Shown: positions 37,961 to 46,487 of the stretch, piece by piece
Layout of the letters: every line of letters begins with the position of its first letter
Numbering within the stretch: position 1 is the first letter of the stretch
Assembly: GCF_001424985.1 (NCBI RefSeq)
Contig: NZ_LMDA01000028.1
Coordinates: forward strand, 14,568 to 78,567
Direction of reading: 5' to 3'
Length of the DNA stretch: 64,000 bases
From: Rhizobium sp. Root1212
GTDB taxonomy: Bacteria; Pseudomonadota; Alphaproteobacteria; Rhizobiales; Rhizobiaceae
Notes under the pieces: generated by a model
What the model was told of the DNA's origin: nothing
Seen by the model: the letters and a program-made list of their open reading frames with translations, nothing else
The model's database searches: none
Translations under genes and position numbers: made by a program

Positions 37961-38629
37961 ATGGATTTCCAAGCAGCACGCACAAAGATGGTCGACAACC
38001 AGATCCGCACGACCGACGTCACGTCGCACACCGTGCTTTCGGCATTCCTGTCCGTGCCGCGCGAGGCGTTCGTGCCGGCCCGCCGCAAGGACCTCGCCTA
38101 TATCGACACCGATGTCGCGCTGGAAACGGAAGACGGCGCGGCGACCGGCCGCTACCTGATGGAACCGTCACCGCTGGCCAAGCTGCTGCAGCTTGCCGCC
38201 GTGACCTCCGAGGACAGCGTGCTCGAAATCGGCTGCGGCAGCGGCTATGCCTCGGCGCTGCTGTCGCAACTCGCCGCATCGGTCATCGCCCTTGAAAGCG
38301 ATGCCGCGCTTGCCGCGCAGGCATCGGCAAATCTTGCCGCGCAGGGTTGCTCGAACGTAACCGTCGTTACCGGCGAACTGGAAAAGGGCCACCCCGCGGG
38401 CGCCCCTTACGACCTGATCTTCATCAATGGCGCCGTCGAGACTATACCGGACAGCCTTTTCGCTCAGCTCAAGAATGGCGGTCGTCTCGTGGCCGTCGTC
38501 GGCGTCGGCAATGCCTCGCAGGCGCGCCTCTATTTCCACGAAAGCGGCAACACCTCCGAGCGCCTCGGTTTCAACACCGCCGTCAAGCCGCTTCCGGGTT
38601 TCCGTCTGGCGCGCGAATTCGTTTTCTGA
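37961..38629 (+). CDS. Protein-L-isoaspartate O-methyltransferase family protein
   Basis: The product is a 222-residue SAM-dependent methyltransferase of the Pcm family. SAM motif I is VLEIGCGSGYA (residues 87-97). The Pcm-like N-terminus MVDNQIRTTDVTSHTVLSAF and the PREAFVP block are present, but the catalytic region differs from classical Pcm (YLMEPSPLAKLLQ instead of ISQPYIVA-like sequence). True isoaspartate repair is therefore uncertain. In rhizobia this paralogue commonly sits before tolC, while the classical pcm follows surE (recalled, not shown here). AGGGCAAG precedes the ATG. Confidence 0.85.
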   Translation: MDFQAARTKMVDNQIRTTDVTSHTVLSAFLSVPREAFVPARRKDLAYIDTDVALETEDGAATGRYLMEPSPLAKLLQLAAVTSEDSVLEIGCGSGYASALLSQLAASVIALESDAALAAQASANLAAQGCSNVTVVTGELEKGHPAGAPYDLIFINGAVETIPDSLFAQLKNGGRLVAVVGVGNASQARLYFHESGNTSERLGFNTAVKPLPGFRLAREFVF

Positions 38630-38653
38630 GCCGCATTCGGAATCGATCATTCC

Positions 38654-38678
38654 AAAGGGCGCCACGGGCGCCCTTTTT
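38654..38678 (+). terminator. Terminator after the Pcm-like gene
   Basis: AAAGGGCGCC (38654-38663) pairs with GGCGCCCTTT (38667-38676) around a 3-base loop, with a run of five Ts. Confidence 0.9.
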
Positions 38679-38821
38679 GTTGCGAAAGCGCAACGCAACT
38701 CCCGGTTCTGCAGGGATGGCGCAGGTGCCGCCTCTGTCTCCCGTTGTGGCGCCCGCAATCCCGGTCCAAAGAGCATGGGAGGCCTGCAGGGGGCAGGGAG
38801 ACCATACCGGAGTAGCAAAGA

Positions 38822-40195
38822 GTGCCGAACATTCGTCGCACGGTCGAAGCCGCCGCGTTCAGCGCAGCACTCGCTCTTTTGTCGATACCGGCGAGTGCCG
38901 AAACGATCACGGGCGCCATGGAAAAGGCCTATGTGAACAACCCCGACCTGAACGCTGCCCGCGCGGCACTGAGGGCGACCGACGAGGGCGTTCCGATCGC
39001 CAAATCCGGCTATCGTCCGCAGGTGGAAGCGTCGATGACCGGTGTTCAGACGCGCTTCGACCGTCAGTTGGCTCCGCCCACCGACTATCATACAGGCACG
39101 GCCAGCATCACCATCACGCAGCAGATTTTCGACGGTTTTCAGACGCTGAACAATGTTCGCGCCGCAGAGGCGACCGTGTTTTCCAGCCGCGAGACCCTGA
39201 AGGCAAACGAGATTTCCATCCTGCTGGCGGCGGCCCAGTCCTATGCCAATATCGCCCGCGATCAGGAGATCGTTTCCATCCGCAAGCAGAACCTCGCCTT
39301 CCTCAAGGAACAGGTGAGGGCGGCGACGTCGCGCACGGATCTGGGCGAAGGCACGCGCACTGATGTCAGCCAGGCCGAGGCCGAACTGGCTCAGGCCAAG
39401 GCCTTGCTGGTGACGGCGGTGTCGCAGCTGAAGCAAAGCGAAGCGACCTACGTCCAGATTGTTGGCGATACGCCGGAGGGAATTAAGCAGGCAAAGCCGG
39501 CCAGCAAGGGCGCCTTGAGGAACCTCGATCAATCCGTGGCCGCGGGCTTGCGGGATCACCCCTCGATCGCCGCCGCACAATATAGTGTGAATGCGGCGGG
39601 CTATCGGGTCAAATCCGCGGAAGGCAGCATGTTGCCGGGTGTGGTGGTGCAGGGGTCCGTGTCTCGCAACACCGGGGATAACCCGAGTTCGTTCGGGCTT
39701 GAAAGCAGCACAGGGTCCGTTGTTGCGCGCTTGCAGGTGCCGATCTATCAGGGCGGTGCCGAATACGGCCAGATACGCCAGGCGAAGGAACGGCTTGGCC
39801 AACAGCAGATTCTGGTCGATTCCGCCCGCGCCGAGGTACAGCAGACCATCGTGACCGCCTATGCCCAGCTGGAGGCCGCGCTTGCGACCATCACCGCGAG
39901 CCGGGAGCAGATTTCTGCATCCCGCCGCGCGCTTTCGGGCGTGATCGATGAACTCAAGGTCGGCCAGCGCACGACGCTCGACGTGCTCGATGCGCAGCAA
40001 AGTGTGCTTGTGGCGCAGGAAAGCCTCGTGACCGCCCAGCGCAATGCCGTCATCGCCAGCTATGGCCTCCTGGCCGCCATGGGTCGGCTCACGGTCAAGA
40101 GCCAGGGCCTGCATGTCGCCGAATACCGCGCCGAGGAGCACTATGAGGCCGTCAAGGACAAGTGGTTCGGCCTGCGCACCGTCGACGGCAAATAG
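38822..40195 (+). CDS. tolC: TolC family outer membrane efflux channel
   Basis: The product is a 457-residue TolC-type trimeric channel protein with a GTG start and GGAG 8 bases upstream. A signal peptide ends at ASA|ETITG (near residue 26). Two homologous halves with long coiled-coil helices follow, including AEATVFSSRETLKANEISIL, GTRTDVSQAEAELAQAKALL and, in the second half, GQRTTLDVLDAQQSVLVAQE. It exports drugs, proteins or polysaccharides with RND, MFS or type I inner-membrane partners. No such partner gene is adjacent. The next gene, popZ, begins 171 bases later. Confidence 0.94.
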   Translation: MPNIRRTVEAAAFSAALALLSIPASAETITGAMEKAYVNNPDLNAARAALRATDEGVPIAKSGYRPQVEASMTGVQTRFDRQLAPPTDYHTGTASITITQQIFDGFQTLNNVRAAEATVFSSRETLKANEISILLAAAQSYANIARDQEIVSIRKQNLAFLKEQVRAATSRTDLGEGTRTDVSQAEAELAQAKALLVTAVSQLKQSEATYVQIVGDTPEGIKQAKPASKGALRNLDQSVAAGLRDHPSIAAAQYSVNAAGYRVKSAEGSMLPGVVVQGSVSRNTGDNPSSFGLESSTGSVVARLQVPIYQGGAEYGQIRQAKERLGQQQILVDSARAEVQQTIVTAYAQLEAALATITASREQISASRRALSGVIDELKVGQRTTLDVLDAQQSVLVAQESLVTAQRNAVIASYGLLAAMGRLTVKSQGLHVAEYRAEEHYEAVKDKWFGLRTVDGK

Positions 40196-40365
40196 CCTCG
40201 CTAGTTTCGGGGATGGTCCCGAAGGTGACGCCGCCAACAAATCTGTGCATGATTCCCGATAGATGATTCGCGGGCTTTCGCCGGAAACCGAACTCGCGAT
40301 ACAGTTCCTGCTAACGATTTTGCTGCGGTGCCCGCGATATCAGGGACGCAGAAACGGGGAAGAAA

Positions 40366-41169
40366 ATGGCACAGCCCAATGTAGCGCGTGAACCGTCGAT
40401 GGATGAGATCCTGGCATCCATCCGGAAGATCATCGAAAGCAACGAACCCGGTATTCCCGGCTTTCCGGCCAATGACATCGGCGCACCGTCTTCCTTCCGT
40501 TCCACGCCCTATGAGGACGAGGATCAGCATATCGACGATATCCACTTGACCATCGACGATGCCGATCTGGCGGCCGAATTCGAAGCCGAAGAGCGCCGGC
40601 TGCAGGAACAGGCCAGCTCCGTGCCGGCTGCCACGGCGGCGCACGTTGCCGCTCCGGTCGAGACGCCAGCCGTCGAGGCCGCGCCGCCGCAGTCCCTGGC
40701 CGATGTCGCCGCGCGCGTGCGCGCCGCCTCCGAGCGCCATGCGACGGCCGCCCGCGCGACCGACGTCGAAATCGAAAACCGCCTGCGGCCGAGCCTGCCG
40801 CTTGCCGCTGCACCCCTGACGCCCCAGGTCGAAACGCCGGTCGTTTCCAAGGTCGCTCCCAGCGTCGCCGCCGAGGTTCCGACGCCGGTTGTGGAGCCGA
40901 TAAAGGTCGAAGCGATGGCGGTGCCGGTCGTGGCGGAGCAGGAGGCGACCGCGATCGTTTCCCCGGAGGTCGGCGCGCAGGTCGCCCGTTCCTTCGACGA
41001 TCTGGCGCTGGCGCTGGATGCCGGTCCGCGCCGCTCCTTCGATGAGATTGCCCAGGACATGCTGCGCCCGATGCTGCAGGAATGGCTTGACGACAATCTG
41101 CCGACGCTGGTCGAGCGCCTTGTGCGCGAGGAGATCGAGCGCGTGGCGCGCGGCCCCCGCCGCGGCTGA
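40366..41169 (+). CDS. popZ: PopZ-family polar organising protein (DUF2497)
   Basis: The product is a 267-residue acidic protein with the PopZ layout. The N-terminal helix EPSMDEILASIRKII (residues 9-23) recruits partners. A long Pro/Ala/Val/Glu-rich disordered middle follows to about residue 205. The C-terminal helices FDEIAQDMLRPMLQEWLDDN and LPTLVERLVREEIERVAR drive oligomerisation. PopZ forms polar condensates that anchor the centromere and cell-cycle regulators in Caulobacter; in Agrobacterium it marks the growing pole. GGGGAAGAAA precedes the ATG. A very strong terminator follows. Confidence 0.9.
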   Translation: MAQPNVAREPSMDEILASIRKIIESNEPGIPGFPANDIGAPSSFRSTPYEDEDQHIDDIHLTIDDADLAAEFEAEERRLQEQASSVPAATAAHVAAPVETPAVEAAPPQSLADVAARVRAASERHATAARATDVEIENRLRPSLPLAAAPLTPQVETPVVSKVAPSVAAEVPTPVVEPIKVEAMAVPVVAEQEATAIVSPEVGAQVARSFDDLALALDAGPRRSFDEIAQDMLRPMLQEWLDDNLPTLVERLVREEIERVARGPRRG

Positions 41170-41188
41170 TGTCGACGTTTTCGAATGG

Positions 41189-41225
41189 ATCAGGCGGGGC
41201 GGGAAACTGCCCCGCCTGATTTTTT
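41189..41225 (+). terminator. Strong terminator after popZ
   Basis: ATCAGGCGGGGC (41189-41200) and GCCCCGCCTGAT (41209-41220) form a perfect 12-bp stem with an 8-base loop, followed by six Ts. Confidence 0.93.
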
Positions 41226-41445
41226 GTCGAAAGCATGTCGCGCAAAAGTGTTCCGCGGTTTTGCGATAACGACAGGCGGAACAACAAAAATCAAAAGCAC
41301 AGGAGGCGAATCCGAAGGATCGCTATGCGCTTTCGGGCGCACCATATAAGATGCGGACCTCTCGTCCGCCGCTCCCGTGTTGACTCAGCGACAGCCTTCC
41401 GATTTACACGAAGTAAGACAACAACCAGCAAGTTTGGCCCCAGAA

Positions 41446-44286
41446 ATGCTTGACAAGACCTACGATTCCGCCGCCGTCGAACCGACCATCGCCAAGAAAT
41501 GGGACGATCAGGATGCTTTTCGCGCAGGCGCTGGTTCAAAGCCGGGTGCTGATACGTTCTGCATCGTCATCCCGCCGCCGAACGTGACCGGCTCGCTGCA
41601 CATGGGCCACGCGCTCAACAATACGCTGCAGGACGTCATGGTTCGGTTCGAGCGTATGCGCGGCAAGGACGTTCTCTGGCAGCCGGGCATGGACCATGCC
41701 GGCATCGCGACTCAGATGGTCGTCGAGCGCAAGCTGATGGAGCGGCAGGAGCACCGTCGCGAGATGGGCCGTGAGGCCTTCATCGACAAGGTCTGGGAAT
41801 GGAAAGCCGAATCCGGCGGCCTGATCTTCAACCAGCTGAAGCGCCTCGGCGCCTCCTGTGACTGGTCGCGCGAACGCTTCACCATGGATGAGGGCCTGTC
41901 GAAGGCCGTTCTCGAAGTCTTCGTCTCGCTCTACAAGGAAGGCCTGATCTACAAGGACAAGCGTCTGGTCAACTGGGACCCGAAGCTGCTGACGGCGATC
42001 TCCGATCTCGAAGTCGAGCAGCATGAGGTCAACGGTAATCTCTGGCACCTGCGCTATCCGCTGGAAGAGGGCGTCACCTATCAGCACCCGATCGCCTTTG
42101 ACGAAGACGGTAAGCCGACCGAGTGGGAAAAGCGCAACTATCTGGTCGTCGCCACCACCCGACCGGAAACCATGCTCGGCGACACCGGCGTTGCCGTCAA
42201 TCCCGAGGACGAGCGCTACAAGTCGATCATCGGCAAGCATGTCGTACTGCCGCTGATCGGCCGCCGCATCCCGATCGTCGGCGACGACTATGCCGACCCG
42301 ACCGCCGGCACCGGCGCCGTCAAGATGACGCCCGCCCATGATTTCAACGACTTCGATGTCGGCAAGCGCCACAATCTGCGTCAGGTCAATATCCTGAGCA
42401 TCGACGCCCATGTCACGCTCGCCGGCAACGAGGATTTCCTGCATGAGCTGCCGGAAACGCCGGAGCTTGAGCCGATCATATCGAAGCTCGACGGCATGGA
42501 CCGCTTTGCCGCGCGCAAGGCGATCGTCGAGATGTTCGAGGAGCGTGGCCTGCTCGATCGCATCGAGCCGCACAAACACATGGTTCCCCACGGCGACCGT
42601 GGCGGTGTGCCGATCGAGCCGCGCCTGACGGAACAGTGGTATGTCGATGCCGCGACGCTGGCCAAGCCCGCGATTGCGTCCGTTCGTGAGGGCCGCACCA
42701 ATTTCGTCCCGAAGAACTGGGAAAAGACCTATTTCGAATGGATGGAAAACATCCAGCCGTGGTGCGTCTCCCGTCAGCTCTGGTGGGGACATCAGATTCC
42801 GGCCTGGTACGGCCCGGATGGTCAGGTCTTCGTCGAAAAGACCGAGGAAGAGGCGCTGCACGCCGCCATCCAGCACTATCTCAGCCATGAAGGCCCGATG
42901 AAGGCTTACGTCGAGGACTTGCTCGAAAACTTCCGGCCGGGCGAAATCCTCACCCGCGACGAAGACGTGCTCGACACCTGGTTCTCCTCGGCGCTCTGGC
43001 CCTTCTCCACCCTCGGCTGGCCGGATGAAACGCCGGAACTGGAAAAATATTACCAGACCGACGTTCTCGTCACTGGCTTCGACATCATCTTCTTCTGGGT
43101 CGCCCGCATGATGATGATGGGTCTGCACTTCATGAAGGATAGTGACGGCACGCCGGTCGAGCCGTTCCATACCGTCTATGTCCACGCGTTGGTTCGCGAC
43201 AAGAACGGCCAGAAGATGTCGAAGTCCAAGGGCAACGTCATCGATCCACTGGAGCTGATCGACGAATACGGCGCCGACGCGCTGCGCTTCACGCTCGCCA
43301 TCATGGCGGCACAGGGGCGTGACGTGAAGCTCGACCCGGCACGTATCGCCGGCTATCGCAATTTCGGCACCAAGCTCTGGAACGCCACGCGTTTTGCCGA
43401 GATGAACGGCGTCGCCAACGATCCGAAATTCGTTCCCGAGACCTGCTCGGTGACGATCAACCGCTGGATTCTGACCGAGCTGTCGCGCACCATCCGGGAT
43501 GTGACGGAGTCGATCGAAGCCTATCGCTTCAACGAAGCCGCAGGCAGCCTCTATCGCTTCATCTGGAACCAGTTCTGCGACTGGTATCTGGAACTCCTGA
43601 AGCCGATTTTCAGCGGCGAGGATCAGGCGGCCAAGACCGAATCCCAGGCCTGCGTCGCCTATGTTCTCGACGAAGCCTACAAGCTGTTGCACCCCTTCAT
43701 GCCCTTCATGACGGAAGAGCTGTGGGCGCAGACGGCGGGTGAGGGCAAGGAGCGGGACACGCTGCTGTGCCATGCCGAATGGCCGGCTGCATCTTATGCG
43801 GACGACAATGCTGCAGCCGAGATCAACTGGCTGATCGAACTCGTCTCCGGCATCCGCTCGGTCCGCTCGGAAATGAACGTGCCGCCGGCCTCGGTCGGTC
43901 CGATGGTCATCGTCGGCGCAAGCACCCTGACCCGCGAGCGTCTCGATCGCCATGCCGGCGCGATCCGCCGGCTAGCGCGCATCGACGACATCTCGCTGTC
44001 TGCGGAAGCGCCTAAGGGCAGCGCCCAGATCGTCCTCGGCGAGGCGACCGTCTGCCTGCCGCTCGGCAATCTGATCGATCTCGCTGCCGAGACCGCGCGT
44101 CTCGAAAAGGCGATCGCCAAGGTCAATCAGGAGCGCGAGCGTATTCTCGGCAAGCTTTCCAACGAGAAGTTCGTGGCCAATGCCCGCCCCGATGTCGTCG
44201 AGGCGGAACGTGAACGGCTGGCGGAACTCGACGGCCAGCGGGCCTCTCTTGCGGTCGCTCTGGCGCGCGTGACGGAAGCCGGCTGA
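41446..44286 (+). CDS. valS: Valyl-tRNA synthetase
   Basis: The product is a 946-residue class I synthetase. The HIGH motif is HMGH at residues 52-55 within PPPNVTGSLHMGH, and KMSKS is at 590-594 (GQKMSKSKGN). A CP1 editing domain lies between them (TTRPETMLGDTGVAV), and the C-terminal coiled coil LAAETARLEKAIAKVNQERE and onward is present. I start at ATG 41446, the usual MLDKTYD N-terminus; 23 in-frame residues upstream are rejected, although no strong ribosome site precedes the chosen ATG. A strong terminator follows. Confidence 0.97.
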   Translation: MLDKTYDSAAVEPTIAKKWDDQDAFRAGAGSKPGADTFCIVIPPPNVTGSLHMGHALNNTLQDVMVRFERMRGKDVLWQPGMDHAGIATQMVVERKLMERQEHRREMGREAFIDKVWEWKAESGGLIFNQLKRLGASCDWSRERFTMDEGLSKAVLEVFVSLYKEGLIYKDKRLVNWDPKLLTAISDLEVEQHEVNGNLWHLRYPLEEGVTYQHPIAFDEDGKPTEWEKRNYLVVATTRPETMLGDTGVAVNPEDERYKSIIGKHVVLPLIGRRIPIVGDDYADPTAGTGAVKMTPAHDFNDFDVGKRHNLRQVNILSIDAHVTLAGNEDFLHELPETPELEPIISKLDGMDRFAARKAIVEMFEERGLLDRIEPHKHMVPHGDRGGVPIEPRLTEQWYVDAATLAKPAIASVREGRTNFVPKNWEKTYFEWMENIQPWCVSRQLWWGHQIPAWYGPDGQVFVEKTEEEALHAAIQHYLSHEGPMKAYVEDLLENFRPGEILTRDEDVLDTWFSSALWPFSTLGWPDETPELEKYYQTDVLVTGFDIIFFWVARMMMMGLHFMKDSDGTPVEPFHTVYVHALVRDKNGQKMSKSKGNVIDPLELIDEYGADALRFTLAIMAAQGRDVKLDPARIAGYRNFGTKLWNATRFAEMNGVANDPKFVPETCSVTINRWILTELSRTIRDVTESIEAYRFNEAAGSLYRFIWNQFCDWYLELLKPIFSGEDQAAKTESQACVAYVLDEAYKLLHPFMPFMTEELWAQTAGEGKERDTLLCHAEWPAASYADDNAAAEINWLIELVSGIRSVRSEMNVPPASVGPMVIVGASTLTRERLDRHAGAIRRLARIDDISLSAEAPKGSAQIVLGEATVCLPLGNLIDLAAETARLEKAIAKVNQERERILGKLSNEKFVANARPDVVEAERERLAELDGQRASLAVALARVTEAG

Positions 44287-44308
44287 ACCCTCAGGAATCG
44301 TGTTTTGG

Positions 44309-44341
44309 AAAGGCGGGCGCTCTCATGAGCGCCCGCCTTTT
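44309..44341 (+). terminator. Strong terminator after valS
   Basis: AAAGGCGGGCGCTC (44309-44322) and GAGCGCCCGCCTTT (44327-44340) form a perfect 14-bp stem with a 4-base loop, followed by Ts. Confidence 0.93.
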
Positions 44342-44711
44342 GTCATCTTGCGGGTTGTTCCGGTTGATTCCCTAATCGGCTTCGCGCGCTGGTGTTCGTC
44401 AGATGGAATTTCAAGCCCCAAATCCTTGCAAAAACACGCGGCCGAGCAAAAAGCGGCATTGTTGTGTCGATGTGACACGTTTCCGCCACGAAGGAAACGC
44501 GTTCCATTAATGGGCGTTGTGAAGGTGGTTTTTCGAAAATAATTCCAATTATTTCCGATTTTCGTCGTTTGTGGAAATTCTTACGTCAATTTTCGGAGAA
44601 TGCTGCAGTGCGCTCGCTAAATTTCGCCATTTGCTAAGCCATCCGTCCTGCCGGTACCTTCCTGCCATCGGTCGGCCCTGCGCCGTCCACAGTGTTCATG
44701 GGGAGGAATAT
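44342..44711 (+). promoter_or_regulatory. Long non-coding leader before the FadL-type gene
   Basis: These 370 bases show no convincing gene and are markedly AT-richer than their neighbours. Two inverted repeats lie side by side: GTGTC (44464-44468) with GACAC (44474-44478), and CGTTTCC (44478-44484) with GGAAACG (44493-44499). An open reading extension of the downstream gene back to 44571 has no ribosome site. The region probably carries the promoter and one or more operators for the porin; I cannot place -35/-10 boxes with confidence. Confidence 0.45.
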
Positions 44712-45956
44712 ATGAACAAAAATACGACCAAGACGGCGGTGATGACAGCGCTCACGTTCGCCATGGTCGCAGGCACGGCTCAGGCAGGCGGCCTCGAGCG
44801 CGGCGGCTACAACATCGATCTTCTGTTCGATCCGTCGACCTATGCAGCGGAAGCGACGGCAACCTACGTCAACCCGCAGCGCGAACTGAACAATGTCGAA
44901 GATATCAATGCCGGTAACGGTAATCTCAACCCTGGCAATCCTCTGGGGCGACCGAACAACGGTATCGGTGACACCGAAGGCTATTGGGTTCCGCGCGTTG
45001 GCGTGAAGGCCGCATTCGGCGACAGCATCGACTGCATGGCCGACTATTCCCAGCCATGGGGCGCTCATACCAATCCCGGCGCGAACTGGGCAGGCGCCAA
45101 TGACAATATTGAAACGAAGATCGAGAGCGATAACTACGCCGCGACCTGTTCCTACAAGTGGGACGTCGGTCAGGGCCAGTTTCGCATCATCGCCGGTGGT
45201 TTCTATCAGGAAGTCGGCGGCTTTAAGGAGCGTCTGGTATCTCCACCTGTGCCGGCGCTTGGCCTTTCGGGCGTCGGTCGTCTCGATCTTGAGGGGAGCG
45301 GTTGGGGCTGGCGTGCCGGCGTTGCATATGAAATTCCGGAATATGCGTTGCGGGCAAGCCTCGTTTACAACAGTGCTGTCGATCTCGACAATTTGGACGG
45401 CTCGGTCGATCTGAGCAAAGTCATACTCGGCTTTGTCGGTAGCGATCCGATCATCGGTTCACGTTACGATGTCTCCAGTTTCGCTTCCATGCCGGATTCT
45501 CTGGAACTCAAGGTGCAGTCGGGTATTGCGCCCGGTTGGCTGGCGTTTGGTTCGGTAAAGTGGACCGACTGGAGCCAGCTGCAGATCGTTGAGGTGAATC
45601 CGGTATCGCCGTCACCTACGCACCCAGCCACCAGCCTCGATCTGCTCTATCGTGACGGTTGGACCGTGACCGGCGGCGTCGGCCACAAGTTCAACGATCA
45701 GTGGAGCGGTGCGGTCAGCCTGACCTGGGATCGCGGCACCAGCCACGGCTACGGCAACCAGAGCGACACCTGGACTGTCGGCACCGGTGTTTCCTACGCT
45801 CCGACCGAAAATGTCGAACTGCGCCTTGCCGGCGTCGTTGGTATCATGACGAGCGGCAGCTCCGCTCCCATGGATGGCAGCTCATCTGAAATCACCTACG
45901 ACTTCGGCACGGATATCGTCAGCGCGGTCTCCACCTCGCTCAAGGTCAAGTTCTAA
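44712..45956 (+). CDS. FadL/OmpP1/TodX family outer membrane transport protein
   Basis: The product is a 414-residue outer-membrane barrel protein. A signal peptide MNKNTTKTAVMTALTFAMVA...AQA ends near residue 25. The mature N-terminus (GGLERGGYNIDLLFDPSTYA) resembles the hatch region of FadL proteins. Alternating beta strands follow, and the C-terminus ends in ...STSLKVKF with a terminal Phe, as for BAM substrates. The family takes up long-chain fatty acids or other hydrophobic compounds. GGGGAGGAA lies just before the ATG at 44712. It is flanked by strong terminators, so it is monocistronic. Confidence 0.87.
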   Translation: MNKNTTKTAVMTALTFAMVAGTAQAGGLERGGYNIDLLFDPSTYAAEATATYVNPQRELNNVEDINAGNGNLNPGNPLGRPNNGIGDTEGYWVPRVGVKAAFGDSIDCMADYSQPWGAHTNPGANWAGANDNIETKIESDNYAATCSYKWDVGQGQFRIIAGGFYQEVGGFKERLVSPPVPALGLSGVGRLDLEGSGWGWRAGVAYEIPEYALRASLVYNSAVDLDNLDGSVDLSKVILGFVGSDPIIGSRYDVSSFASMPDSLELKVQSGIAPGWLAFGSVKWTDWSQLQIVEVNPVSPSPTHPATSLDLLYRDGWTVTGGVGHKFNDQWSGAVSLTWDRGTSHGYGNQSDTWTVGTGVSYAPTENVELRLAGVVGIMTSGSSAPMDGSSSEITYDFGTDIVSAVSTSLKVKF

Positions 45957-45970
45957 CAAGAACACCTCGA

Positions 45971-46000
45971 AAAAGCCCGGAGATTTCTCCGGGCTTTTTA
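45971..46000. terminator. Terminator after the FadL-type gene
   Basis: AAAAGCCCGGAGA (45971-45983) pairs with TCTCCGGGCTTTT (45986-45998) almost without a loop, with A- and T-tracts on the two sides. It lies 15 bases after the stop. Confidence 0.9.
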
Positions 46001-46090
46001 TTGCGGCCGCCGTCCTGGCGGCCTTTGTAATTGTGACGATTCAGCAACACATTTTTTCTATAGTCCGAGAACCTGGGCAGGGGGCAGTTT

Positions 46091-46153
46091 ATGTCCATTT
46101 CCCGCCACAAACTGGGCGCACCCGTCATCCCAACAGACGTGCGGAAAGTTTAA
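46091..46153 (+). CDS. Possible small ORF (20 residues) upstream of exoR
   Basis: ATG at 46091 opens a 20-residue frame, MSISRHKLGAPVIPTDVRKV, closed by TAA. AGGGGG seven bases upstream is a better ribosome site than that of exoR itself. A TATAGT hexamer lies at 46059-46064. A second tiny frame (MSILLALS) starts at 46183 with GAGGTG upstream, and both begin ATGTCCATT. No family is recognised. It could be a leader peptide, part of a small RNA, or chance. Confidence 0.3.
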   Translation: MSISRHKLGAPVIPTDVRKV

Positions 46154-46196
46154 AGCGTACGGCGTTTGAGGTGAAACAAAGCATGTCCATTCTTCT

Positions 46197-46252
46197 CGCT
46201 CTTTCATAAAATTACGGGGTGTTGGCGCTCTTCATAGAGCGTGAACGCTCTT
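46197..46252 (+). promoter_or_regulatory. Three direct CGCTCTT repeats with alternative hairpins upstream of exoR
   Basis: CGCTCTT occurs at 46197-46203, 46226-46232 and 46246-46252; the last two are exactly 20 bases apart. AGAGCG (46236-46241) can pair either with CGCTCT at 46226-46231 or, extended as AGAGCGT, with ACGCTCT at 46245-46251. These are mutually exclusive hairpins. The pattern suits either a response-regulator operator or a leader RNA switch. The surrounding interval 45957-46487 (about 530 bases) has no established gene. Confidence 0.45.
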
Positions 46253-46487
46253 GGAATAACGTGCGGACTGGAAGGAAATATACGGCTGCGGGGGCAGGCC
46301 GTACTCTCGCCGAAAACGGCTCCTAAAGTAGGGAACGGTCGAAGGCGATGAACTGAAGCGCGGCTGAAGGGGCAGGGCTCCGAAGGTCGAAAAAGTGTTT
46401 CGATTGGGGTTTTCAACGCCAACGACGAGAGACGGTCCAAATGTGGAAACGTCAGGCTCTCGGTGTTGATGGGAAAAATTGACTAAG

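Noticed and set aside
38168..40240. 690-codon open frame antisense to tolC and the Pcm-like gene
   Set aside because: Overlaps two well-supported genes and lacks any domain or start signal.
41536..43953. 805-codon open frame antisense to valS
   Set aside because: Shadow of a certain housekeeping gene; composition is an Arg/Asp/Gly-rich artefact with no family resemblance.
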